A stretch of 52,359 nt of DNA from an uncultured Bacteroidales bacterium. Lineage in GTDB: Bacteria; Bacteroidota; Bacteroidia; Bacteroidales; Bacteroidaceae. The notes under the pieces are model-generated. The model saw only the letters and a program-made list of their open reading frames with translations. It did not search any database and was not told the origin of the DNA. This document shows, in pieces, positions 17,338-24,786 of the stretch (its first letter is position 1; each line of letters begins with the position of its first letter). Location: NCBI GenBank assembly GCA_937876995.1, contig CALEFD010000108.1:1-52359 (forward strand), given 5' to 3'. Position numbers and translations under genes: made by a program.

Positions 17338-18645
17338 ATGAAAACTATATGTCTATATTTTGAACTTCATCAGATTGTTCACCTGAAGAGATATCGTTTC
17401 TTTGATATAGGTACCGACCACTACTATTCTGATGATTATGCAAACGAGGCCAGTATATCACATATTGCAGAGAATTCATATATTCCTGCATTGAAAACTA
17501 TGATAGATATGGCCAAAAGTAGCAATGGCTATTTTAAGGTGGCTCTTTCAATGTCGGGTGTAGCTCTTGAATTATTGGAAAGATACGCTCCTGCAGTGGT
17601 AGAACTTTTGCAGGAACTGAGCGCTACGGGAAGTTGCGAATTTTTGGCTGAACCATATTCGCACGGTTTGGCATCGCTTGCTCCAAATGGTGAAGATGGT
17701 TTCCGCGAAGAGACATTCCGTTTAGTGGAAAAGATAAATCAGTTGTTTGGTCAAAAACCAAAGGTATTTAGAAATTCCAACCTTATATATAATGACGACA
17801 TAGGTGCAATGGTTGCGGCTATGGGTTTCAAAGGAGTGCTTACAGAAGGTGCAAAACATATCTTGGGTTGGAAGAGTCCGCATTATCTGTACCATTGCAA
17901 TATGGCTCCAAAACTAAAGGTGTTGTTGCGCGATTATAAACTATCGGACGATATCAGTCTTCGTTTTTCAAATCCTGCTTGGGAAGAGTATCCACTTATG
18001 TGTGATACCTATATGGACTGGATAAAGGATATGCCGGAGGAAGATGGAATATACAATATCTTTATGGAACTTTGTGCGCTTGGTATATATCAACCATTAA
18101 GTTCAAATATTTTGGATTTTATGAAGGCTATGCCGGAATGTGCAAAACAGCGTGGCATAACATTCTCTACACCTTCTGAAATTATTAAGAGTCATGATTC
18201 TGTAGCTCCACTTGACGTTCCATATCCTATGTCATGGAATGATGAAGAGCGTGATATTAGTTGCTGGCTGGGTAATGTTATGCAGCGTGAAGCATTTGAA
18301 AAACTTTACTCAATAGGTGAAAGAGTAAGATTGACAGGCGATAAACATCTGCTTCAGGATTGGGATTATTTGCAGGCAAGTAATAACTTCCGCTTTATGA
18401 CTACAAAGAACAATAATGTGTCAATGGATCGTGGTATTTATGAATCACCTTACGATGCATTTACAAATTATATGAATATTCTTGGTGACTTTATGGCTCG
18501 TGTGCAGTGGGCTTTGCCACAGGATATGGATGTTGAAGAACTTAACGCGTTCCAAACTACCATCCGTAACCAGGATAAGAAGATTCAGTCTTTGGAAAAG
18601 CAGGTTGCTCGCTTAAAGTCAGCAAACGCCAAAAAGAAGAAGTAA
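17338..18645 (+). CDS. GH57 alpha-amylase-like protein lacking both catalytic residues
   Basis: A 435-aa protein with the GH57 (beta/alpha)7 layout. The five GH57 motifs can be located: HQIVHL (11-16, usually HQPxRL), EFLAEPYSHGLASL (101-114), FRNSNLIYND (144-153, usually FRNTEL), NIFMELCALGIYQ (240-252, usually xFMDYETFGEHQ) and a downstream region from 257. Asn148 replaces the nucleophile Glu, and Glu244 stands in place of the acid Asp, so hydrolase activity is not expected. The C-terminus (about 395-435) is a Lys-rich coiled coil. GH57 homologues without catalytic residues are known in Bacteroides, as I recall with Ser at the nucleophile position. A scaffold or regulatory glycogen-binding role is likely. 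Third gene of the operon. Confidence 0.85.
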   Translation: MKTICLYFELHQIVHLKRYRFFDIGTDHYYSDDYANEASISHIAENSYIPALKTMIDMAKSSNGYFKVALSMSGVALELLERYAPAVVELLQELSATGSCEFLAEPYSHGLASLAPNGEDGFREETFRLVEKINQLFGQKPKVFRNSNLIYNDDIGAMVAAMGFKGVLTEGAKHILGWKSPHYLYHCNMAPKLKVLLRDYKLSDDISLRFSNPAWEEYPLMCDTYMDWIKDMPEEDGIYNIFMELCALGIYQPLSSNILDFMKAMPECAKQRGITFSTPSEIIKSHDSVAPLDVPYPMSWNDEERDISCWLGNVMQREAFEKLYSIGERVRLTGDKHLLQDWDYLQASNNFRFMTTKNNNVSMDRGIYESPYDAFTNYMNILGDFMARVQWALPQDMDVEELNAFQTTIRNQDKKIQSLEKQVARLKSANAKKKK

Positions 18646-18658
18646 GGATTTTATTCCA

Positions 18659-18854
18659 TATAGACGATTAATTGGCGCGGAGCGCGTTTGCGTAGCAAAC
18701 CATAATAGAAAAGGAAGTTTATTCCAAATAAAAATGACCGAAAGATTTCGGTCATCTATAGACAATTAATTGGCGCGTAGCGCGTTTGCGGAGCAAACCA
18801 TAATAGAAAAGGAGTTTAATTCCAAATAAAAAAATGACCGTAAATCGGTCATTT
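18659..18854 (+). repeat. Tandem ~98-bp hairpin-rich intergenic repeat, two copies
   Basis: The two units 18659-18756 and 18757-18854 follow each other directly. Each contains GGCGCG-n-AGCGCG then GTTTGC-n-GCAAACC (two small stem-loops), the spacer CATAATAGAAAAGG and a final hairpin ATGACCG...CGGTCAT. The loops of the first two hairpins are exchanged between units (GGA then GTA in unit 1; GTA then GGA in unit 2). The pair fills the gap between the convergent GH57-like and panD genes. Confidence 0.9.
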
Positions 18855-18858
18855 TTTT
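18832..18858. terminator. Terminator between GH57-like gene and panD
   Basis: AAATGACCG (18832-18840) pairs with CGGTCATTT (18846-18854) around a 5-base loop and runs into seven T. The A-rich left flank would serve as the U tract for the reverse-strand pan genes, so the site is probably bidirectional. Confidence 0.8.
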
Positions 18859-18859
18859 A

Positions 18860-19186
18860 TTATGGAATTACGATAGTAGGTTTGAACGTCTTGGCTTCTT
18901 CCGGCGTTACTTGCGCGTATGCAATGATAATAACAGTGTCACCCACAGAAACCAATCGGGCGGCTGCTCCATTAAGACAAATGCATTTAGAACCGCGTTC
19001 TCCTTTAATAGCGTATGTTACAAGACGAGCTCCGTTTGTTACATCTACAACGTGTACCTGTTCGCCTTCAATAATGCCGGATGCGTCCATCCAATTTTCA
19101 TCAATGGTTATGCTACCTACGTAGTCGATATTTGCATCGGTCACCTTAACGCGGTGCAGTTTCGATTTTAGTACAGTTAAAAGCAT
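18860..19186 (-). CDS. panD: Aspartate 1-decarboxylase
   Basis: A 108-aa protoenzyme that makes beta-alanine from L-aspartate for pantothenate and CoA. The self-cleavage site is Gly24-Ser25 in DYVGSITIDE, producing the pyruvoyl group at Ser25. HRVKVTDANI, RLVTYAIKGERGSK, CLNGAAARL and VGDTVIIIAYAQ are family hallmarks, and the length is near the usual 115-130. The start overlaps the panC stop by one base (TAATG), so the two are translationally coupled, and beta-alanine synthesis is directly tied to its use. Confidence 0.95.
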   Translation of the reverse strand: MLLTVLKSKLHRVKVTDANIDYVGSITIDENWMDASGIIEGEQVHVVDVTNGARLVTYAIKGERGSKCICLNGAAARLVSVGDTVIIIAYAQVTPEEAKTFKPTIVIP

Positions 19187-20034
19187 TACTCTTTATACTT
19201 AATATTATCAATTAATCTTACCTTGCCACATTGGACGGTTATGCAACCTACTATATATTTGCTATCGTCCCAACTGTTAATGGGTTGTAGGGTATTACCA
19301 TCTACAATTTCGTAATATTCAACCTGAAGCCCATTGATGGCATTTATAGTATCTATTACGAATTTCTTTGTGTCAGATAGTGAATTTGTAGCTGCAAATA
19401 TACGGCTTTTAAATAAAGTACGTGAAATGTTTGCTGCAGTTTTTCTTTCACTCTTGCTCAACAACATATTTCTTGAACTTAGAGCCATGCCATCTTCTTC
19501 TCTTACAATAGGACAACCTATTATATTGATACTAAGATTAAGTTGTTTGGTCATCTCTCGTATTATGGCAAGCTGCTGGAAGTCCTTTTCGCCAAAATAT
19601 GCTCTGTCCGGTTCTACTGCATAAAACAATTTGCTTACTATCTGAGCCACTCCATTGAAGTGTCCCGGACGGTTTGGACCCTCCATAACTTTATCTAAAG
19701 GGGTGAAGTCAAAGACTCTGGTGTCAGGTTCCGGATACATCTCTTCTACCGATGGGGCAAATACATAGTCGGCACCCTCTTTGCTAAGTAGTGCGCAATC
19801 GGCTTCCATGGTTCGTGGGTAGTTTTGCAGGTCATTCTTGTCATTGAACTGTGTAGGATTTACAAAGTCACTTACAACTGTGATGTCGTTTTCGGCAACA
19901 CTTCTGCGTACCAATGATGCATGACCTTCGTGGAGAGCTCCCATTGTAGGAACCAATCCAATTTCTGCTCCATTTTTTCTGTGATTGTTCAGAATCTCTT
20001 TTAACTGAGCAATAGATGTAATGATTTTTACCAT
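19186..20034 (-). CDS. panC: Pantothenate synthetase (pantoate-beta-alanine ligase)
   Basis: A 282-aa enzyme that condenses pantoate and beta-alanine using ATP. The start is set at ATG 20032-20034 (MVKIITS) rather than a TTG four codons upstream. The HIGH-type nucleotide motif is in VPTMGALHEGH (28-38); FVNPTQFN, NRPGHFNGV and AYFGEKDFQQL mark the substrate pocket; DGMALSSRN carries the KMSKS-equivalent loop. It diverges from the GT5-like gene at 20178. Confidence 0.95.
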   Translation of the reverse strand: MVKIITSIAQLKEILNNHRKNGAEIGLVPTMGALHEGHASLVRRSVAENDITVVSDFVNPTQFNDKNDLQNYPRTMEADCALLSKEGADYVFAPSVEEMYPEPDTRVFDFTPLDKVMEGPNRPGHFNGVAQIVSKLFYAVEPDRAYFGEKDFQQLAIIREMTKQLNLSINIIGCPIVREEDGMALSSRNMLLSKSERKTAANISRTLFKSRIFAATNSLSDTKKFVIDTINAINGLQVEYYEIVDGNTLQPINSWDDSKYIVGCITVQCGKVRLIDNIKYKE

Positions 20035-20120
20035 ATTTTTTAACAAAAAGTGCCTTGTTTTGAAAAATCGCGCAAAATAAGTTATAATTTATGGAAAATC
20101 AAAAAAACTGAAAAGGAAGC

Positions 20121-20153
20121 TTGCGAAAATCAGCTATTTTTTTTATATCTTTG
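20121..20153 (+). promoter_or_regulatory. Promoter of the GT5-like/DUF4270 operon
   Basis: TATCTTTG (20146-20153) matches TAnnTTTG exactly; a TTG at 20121-20123 lies 22 bases before it. The start codon is 24 bases downstream. Confidence 0.6.
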
Positions 20154-20177
20154 CAAGATTGAATTAAAAAACGCCTT

Positions 20178-20981
20178 ATGAGCGATAAGAAAGTATTATT
20201 TATAGCAGACGAGATTGCACCATTTATTAGCAAATCTCCTACAGCTGAATTTTGCAGAACCCTTCCGTTGGGTATTTACGAGTCAGGTCATGAAATTAGG
20301 ACATTTATGCCTAAGTGGGGACCAATTAACGAACGTCGCAATCAGTTGCACGAGGTAATCAGACTGTCCGGTATGAATCTTATTGTTGATGATTCAGACC
20401 ATCCATTGTTAATTAAGGTAGCATCACTTCCTTCATCAAGAATCCAGGTCTATTTTATAGACAATGATGATTACTTCCAGAATCGTCAGTTTGTTTGTGA
20501 TGAAAATGGAGAAGAATACAAAGACAATGATGAACGCACTGCGTTCTTTGCACGTGGTGTATTGGAGACCGTAAAGAAATTACGTTGGACTCCTGATATA
20601 ATTCATTGTTATGGTTGGCTCTCTGCTATGATACCTTTGTATATTAAGACAGCATACAAAGAGGAACCGGCATTCCGTGATTCTAAAGTTGTATATACAA
20701 TCCCTGAAAAAAGCTTCGATAATGAATTCAGAGATAATTATGCGGAATTGGTATTGGCTAAGGATATGACATTAGAAGATGTGGGAGAATTTTCAAAACC
20801 TATTGACTTTAATTCTGTAATGAAGAAAGCAATAGATTTCTCAGATGCACTTTACTTGAATTCTAAGATAGTTGATCCGGAACTTCTTGAATATGCAAAG
20901 AGCAAGAAGGTACTTACAAGAAAATATGATTCTAAGAGATTTAAACAAGAATCATTAGATGCTTTATATGAAAAACTATAA
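20178..20981 (+). CDS. GT5 N-terminal-domain protein (glycogen/starch synthase half, noncanonical)
   Basis: A 267-aa protein covering only the N-terminal Rossmann domain of glycogen/starch synthases (Glyco_transf_5); the C-terminal nucleotide-sugar-binding domain is absent. Start MSDKKVLFIADEIAPFISKS, then ESGHEIRTFMPKWGPINERR, DERTAFFARGVLETVKKL, WTPDIIHCYGWLSA and VVYTIPEKSF. The catalytic KTGGLxDV loop reads KSPTAEFC (residues 19-26). A complete GT-B active site cannot be formed, so this is probably not a synthase by itself. Such half proteins are conserved in Bacteroides next to panC and a DUF4270 gene, so it is not a recent truncation. It could be a regulator or partner of the GT4 enzyme. 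Confidence 0.75.
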   Translation: MSDKKVLFIADEIAPFISKSPTAEFCRTLPLGIYESGHEIRTFMPKWGPINERRNQLHEVIRLSGMNLIVDDSDHPLLIKVASLPSSRIQVYFIDNDDYFQNRQFVCDENGEEYKDNDERTAFFARGVLETVKKLRWTPDIIHCYGWLSAMIPLYIKTAYKEEPAFRDSKVVYTIPEKSFDNEFRDNYAELVLAKDMTLEDVGEFSKPIDFNSVMKKAIDFSDALYLNSKIVDPELLEYAKSKKVLTRKYDSKRFKQESLDALYEKL

Positions 20982-20994
20982 TTGAACAAGGAAT

Positions 20995-22452
20995 ATGAAT
21001 ATCAAAACATTGGCATGCACTCTTCTTGCAGTTCTGTTTCTGATTTCGTGTGATTCAAATACATCTACTTTAGGTGGGTCTGTTACACCGGAATCGGACG
21101 AGGTACGTGTGGAGTCAGATTCCAGTTTTGCTGTGTCTCGTTCCATTCAGGCTCCCGATTCAATTCTTCTAAGATCTACGCTTTCCTGCATAGGAAAATA
21201 TACAGATCCTTTAACAGGAGCTATTCTTGAAGCAGATTATCTTACACAATTGAATTGTGTGGAAGATTTCTCATTCCCTGATTCTGTTTATGGAGTTGGT
21301 GACTTTGATTTTCCTGATTGGTTCGATAAAGAGATGAAGAATGAAAAACCATATTATGCTGAATTGAATCTCTACTTTCAGAAGATATATGGTGATTCCA
21401 CAAATTCATTGAAATTTGAGGTTTATCCGTTGGATCAGATAATAGATCCGGAAAAGAGATATTATGCAAATGTAGATGCTACAGATTTCTATGACGAGAA
21501 TTCTGCACCAATTGCCAGTGTTATGATTTCTCCTATAGATTATGCTGTTTCAGATTCATTGTTGCAGTCTGAAAAGTATTATCATCATATCTCTATAGGA
21601 TTGCCCGATAGCTTTGCTCAAGAACTTCTTGAAAAATATTTTTCTCCTAATGGTAAGGAATACTTTGCAGATGCTATGTCGTTTATGGAGAATGTATGCA
21701 AAGGCTTTTATATTAAATGTATTCAGGGTGATGGTACTTTGATATATGTTGATAAAACGGTGCTGGATATTAACTTTAAGTATTTGGAACCGGGTGATTC
21801 TGTGGTATCGTCGGTTATAGCGGAGTTTTCAGGAAATAACGAGGTAATGCAGATTAATAGTTTTAAGAACTTTAATCAGAATGCATTATTGGACGATAAT
21901 GCTTGTACTTATATACGTACTCCATTTGGTGTACTCACAGAGATTGAACTTCCTGTAGATGATATGAAGAAGGGCGGTGGTGTTATGTTGAACTCTGCGT
22001 CGTTGTCTTTCTATAAGGTTAATATAAAACAACCGTATTATACCACTGGAACTCCATCAAGACTTGTTCTTATAAGAGAAGGAGAAATGCAGAATTTCTT
22101 TAATCGTAATAATACGGTAGATAATGTTACTTCTTATGCTACTACATTTAATACAAAGTACAATTCTTATACCTTTAGTAATATAGCCAAACTGGTAGAA
22201 TTATGTTATTCAGAACGTGAATCCTGGATAGAGAGTAATGGCTATAAAATGGATGCAGAAGGATTTGCTGCGTATAAAACTGAATTCCCCGATTGGAATA
22301 AAGTGGTGCTTGTTCCGGTTAAGCCTAAGCTTGATTCTAACAATTCAATAGTAGGATATATACTTGATATTAATGTTAATCAGGTAAAGCTTTTAGGTGG
22401 AGAAAATGGAGAGAAAATAAAGATAAAAACCATCTACACTTCATTTGATTAA
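20995..22452 (+). CDS. DUF4270 lipoprotein
   Basis: A 485-aa protein with lipoprotein signal (LLAVLFLISC, Cys19). The conserved DUF4270 start TLGGSVTPESDEVRVESDSS and LRSTLSCIGKYTDPLTGAILEADYLTQL are clear, and the length is typical. The protein is predicted to be mostly beta structure anchored in the outer membrane; its function is unknown. It lies 13 bases after the GT5-like gene, so the two are cotranscribed. This pairing is common in Bacteroidales, which suggests a functional tie I cannot explain. Confidence 0.85.
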   Translation: MNIKTLACTLLAVLFLISCDSNTSTLGGSVTPESDEVRVESDSSFAVSRSIQAPDSILLRSTLSCIGKYTDPLTGAILEADYLTQLNCVEDFSFPDSVYGVGDFDFPDWFDKEMKNEKPYYAELNLYFQKIYGDSTNSLKFEVYPLDQIIDPEKRYYANVDATDFYDENSAPIASVMISPIDYAVSDSLLQSEKYYHHISIGLPDSFAQELLEKYFSPNGKEYFADAMSFMENVCKGFYIKCIQGDGTLIYVDKTVLDINFKYLEPGDSVVSSVIAEFSGNNEVMQINSFKNFNQNALLDDNACTYIRTPFGVLTEIELPVDDMKKGGGVMLNSASLSFYKVNIKQPYYTTGTPSRLVLIREGEMQNFFNRNNTVDNVTSYATTFNTKYNSYTFSNIAKLVELCYSERESWIESNGYKMDAEGFAAYKTEFPDWNKVVLVPVKPKLDSNNSIVGYILDINVNQVKLLGGENGEKIKIKTIYTSFD

Positions 22453-22471
22453 TTCTTTCAATACAATAAAT

Positions 22472-22519
22472 AAATGGCGTACATTAAGATTACCAATGTG
22501 CGCCATTTCTCTTTTTTTA
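22472..22519 (+). terminator. Terminator after DUF4270 gene
   Basis: AAATGGCGTACATT (22472-22485) pairs with AATGTGCGCCATTT (22495-22508), 14 bp with one wobble, followed by TCTCTTTTTTT. Confidence 0.85.
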
Positions 22520-22632
22520 CTTTCTAACCTATAATAAAACAGGATACAGGCTTGTTGTTTCTTTCAAAGCAAAAGAGATAGAATAAAGCTACAATGGCAG
22601 GCTTAGTGTAATACTTAGGGGAGTGTAAAAAA

Positions 22633-22661
22633 ATAGAGGATAGCGTGAAACTATCCTCTAT
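22633..22661 (-). terminator. Terminator of the methylmalonyl-CoA decarboxylase operon
   Basis: ATAGAGGATAG (22633-22643) and CTATCCTCTAT (22651-22661) are perfect complements around a 7-base loop. On the reverse strand the stem is followed by seven T, 3' of the oadB-type gene. The remaining ~110 bases to the DUF4270 terminator hold no other signal that I see. Confidence 0.85.
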
Positions 22662-22683
22662 TCGTATTTGATGATTAAATGAA

Positions 22684-23964
22684 TTAACCAAGCATAGTGA
22701 GCAGAATACCTGCTGCAACGGCTGAACCAATAACACCTGCTACGTTTGGACCCATAGCGTGCATCAGCAAGAAGTTGCTAGGATCTTCTTTCTGACCTTC
22801 TACCTGTGATACACGAGCAGCCATAGGAACTGCAGATACACCGGCTGAACCAATAAGCGGATTGATCTTCTTTGCAGGATCTTTGATGAATACGTTCATC
22901 AATTTTGCCAAAAGAACACCGCTGGCAGAAGCAACACCAAATGCACAAATACCCATAATCATGATTTTGATAGTTTGAGCGCTTAGGAATGAATCGGCTG
23001 TTGCTGTTGCACCTACTGTGATTCCAAGGAAGATAACAACAATATTCATTAATTCATTCTGCATAGTCTTGCTCAGACGATCTACTACGCCGCACTCTTT
23101 ACACAAGTTACCCAGCATTAAGCAACCAATAAGAGGAGCTGCATCAGGTAGTGTAAGAGAAACAACTATTGTAACCATAATAGGGAAGATAATCTTCTCT
23201 GTCTTTGATACCGGACGAAGCTGGCTCATACGAATGCTACGCTCTTTCTTTGTTGTCAACGCACGCATAATAGGTGGCTGGATAACAGGAACAAGAGCCA
23301 TGTATGAATATGCAGCAATAGCAATAGGACCTAACAGGTTTGGAGCAAGTTTAGAAGTCAGGAAGATAGATGTAGGGCCATCTGCACCACCAATGATAGC
23401 TATAGAACCTGCTTCGTTAGGTAAGAATCCCATTGCAATAGCGCATAAGTATGTTGCAAAAATACCGAACTGTGCTGCTGCACCTAAAAGCAAACTCTTT
23501 GGGTTTGCAATAAGTGGACCAAAGTCTGTCATAGCACCTACGCCCATAAATATAAGACATGGATATACACCGGCTTTTACACCTATATACAATATATCCA
23601 AAAGTCCACCATTAGCCATTATTGCTCCGTAACTGTGGTATGCAGGACTATTTGCGTCCAAGAATGCAGACCATAATTCCGGATGATACATATTAGCACC
23701 CGGCAGGTTTGTTAAAAGCATACCAAATGCAATAGGTAATAATAGTAATGGTTCGTATTGCTTAACGATAGCCAAGAAGAAAAGTATACATGAAATAGCA
23801 ATCATAAGAATTACTTTCCAATTCTGTCCTATCATAGCAAAACCTGAATTATTCAAGAAATCAAGGGTACTTTGCTTGATACTGATGTCAGCTTCCTGAG
23901 CTGAAACCGCCATTGCAAACAGAAGAAGCAATGCGGTTAGGAAGAAATATTTTGATCTTTTCAT
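22684..23964 (-). CDS. oadB: Na+-translocating decarboxylase, beta subunit
   Basis: A 426-aa polytopic membrane protein that couples decarboxylation of carboxybiotin to Na+ export. The start is taken at ATG 23964 (MKRSKYFF; AAGAAG lies upstream) rather than a TTG three codons earlier. The N-terminal signal-like helix is followed by about ten membrane segments. The conserved GGADGPTSIFLTSKL stretch carries the family's essential Asp; NEAGSIAIIG, GVVDRLSKTMQNE and GSAGVSAVPMAARV are further signatures. It belongs to the operon mce-mmdA-oadG-biotin carrier-oadB, so the substrate is (S)-methylmalonyl-CoA and the product propionyl-CoA. Confidence 0.93.
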   Translation of the reverse strand: MKRSKYFFLTALLLLFAMAVSAQEADISIKQSTLDFLNNSGFAMIGQNWKVILMIAISCILFFLAIVKQYEPLLLLPIAFGMLLTNLPGANMYHPELWSAFLDANSPAYHSYGAIMANGGLLDILYIGVKAGVYPCLIFMGVGAMTDFGPLIANPKSLLLGAAAQFGIFATYLCAIAMGFLPNEAGSIAIIGGADGPTSIFLTSKLAPNLLGPIAIAAYSYMALVPVIQPPIMRALTTKKERSIRMSQLRPVSKTEKIIFPIMVTIVVSLTLPDAAPLIGCLMLGNLCKECGVVDRLSKTMQNELMNIVVIFLGITVGATATADSFLSAQTIKIMIMGICAFGVASASGVLLAKLMNVFIKDPAKKINPLIGSAGVSAVPMAARVSQVEGQKEDPSNFLLMHAMGPNVAGVIGSAVAAGILLTMLG

Positions 23965-23979
23965 ATCAATCAATACTTC

Positions 23980-24408
23980 TTATTCTACATCTACCAAAGC
24001 ATCACCCTGAAGAACGCTCTGACCTTTCTGTACAAGAACTGCTTTAACTGTGCAGTCACGGTCTGCCTGAATGTTGTTCTCCATCTTCATAGCTTCCATC
24101 GTGAGAAGCACGTCACCGCGCTTAACGCTTTGACCGGCAGATACCAATACGTTGGTAATTGTGCCTGGCAGTGGAGCAACTACAGCACCTTTGCTTGCTG
24201 CGCGTGGAGCTGCAGGAGCGGCTGCTACTGGAGCGGCTGCACTCTGAGCAGGACGTTTGATAGTAGGACGAACTACTGCGCTTTCCTCTTCTTCAATTGC
24301 TATAGAAAACGATTTGCCGTTTACTTCAATGTCGGCTACGTTGTTTTCTACTGAATTTACAACAACCTCGTACTGGTTACCGCCAATTGTATATTTGAAC
24401 TTTTTCAT
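23980..24408 (-). CDS. Biotin carboxyl carrier protein of the decarboxylase
   Basis: A 142-aa cytoplasmic carrier. It has an N-terminal domain (1-40), a flexible Ala/Pro-rich linker (about 52-75), and a C-terminal biotinyl fold with the biotinylated Lys108 in MEAMKMENNI. It shuttles the carboxyl group from the carboxyltransferase MmdA to the beta subunit. Its start overlaps the stop of the gamma-subunit gene by 4 bases, and its stop is 15 bases before oadB. Confidence 0.95.
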   Translation of the reverse strand: MKKFKYTIGGNQYEVVVNSVENNVADIEVNGKSFSIAIEEEESAVVRPTIKRPAQSAAAPVAAAPAAPRAASKGAVVAPLPGTITNVLVSAGQSVKRGDVLLTMEAMKMENNIQADRDCTVKAVLVQKGQSVLQGDALVDVE

Positions 24409-24776
24409 TGCTTGTTAAATTTGTTGATTCCAATAATTTTTGAATTCCAAGGATGATAGTGTTCTTCCTGTTCGTGGAATGTAAGAACAAGAGATTCTTC
24501 ATCGTGAATGCCAAAGCAATACTGATATATTGCCATTGCAATAGCTGCATTCTCTTCTGCTGTGAGTCCGTTTTCCTCTTTTGCCTCTACAGCTGCTGCG
24601 GCAGGAGTAGTAGCAGGAGCTGCACTCTTTGAAGATTTCTTCTCCATAGCGGTAACTATACTACCAAATCCCTGCAGAACAAAAATCAAGAGTACAAGAA
24701 CTGTTAGAACAACAGCAAATCCAAAGAATGTCACTACTAAGGCATTACCCCAATTAATTGCTAAAAAAGTACTCAT
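24405..24776 (-). CDS. Decarboxylase gamma subunit (OadG family)
   Basis: A 123-aa protein with one membrane helix (about 12-37, NALVVTFFGFAVVLTVLVLL), an Ala/Pro-rich linker and a C-terminal acidic/His-containing tail (HEQEEHYHPW). OadG proteins assemble the complex and bind metal through this tail. The C-terminal part is longer than in minimal OadG proteins, with a helical segment AEENAAIAMAIYQY usual in Bacteroidetes forms. Confidence 0.85.
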   Translation of the reverse strand: MSTFLAINWGNALVVTFFGFAVVLTVLVLLIFVLQGFGSIVTAMEKKSSKSAAPATTPAAAAVEAKEENGLTAEENAAIAMAIYQYCFGIHDEESLVLTFHEQEEHYHPWNSKIIGINKFNKQ

Positions 24777-24786
24777 AATCTATCAA

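Noticed and set aside
18659..18854. Possible short CRISPR-like array
   Set aside because: There are only two long units without variable spacers, and the internal structure is hairpins plus a terminator; no cas genes are present.
23018..23632. Forward 204-aa open frame opposite oadB
   Set aside because: It is antisense to a well-recognised membrane subunit, with no start signals or family resemblance.
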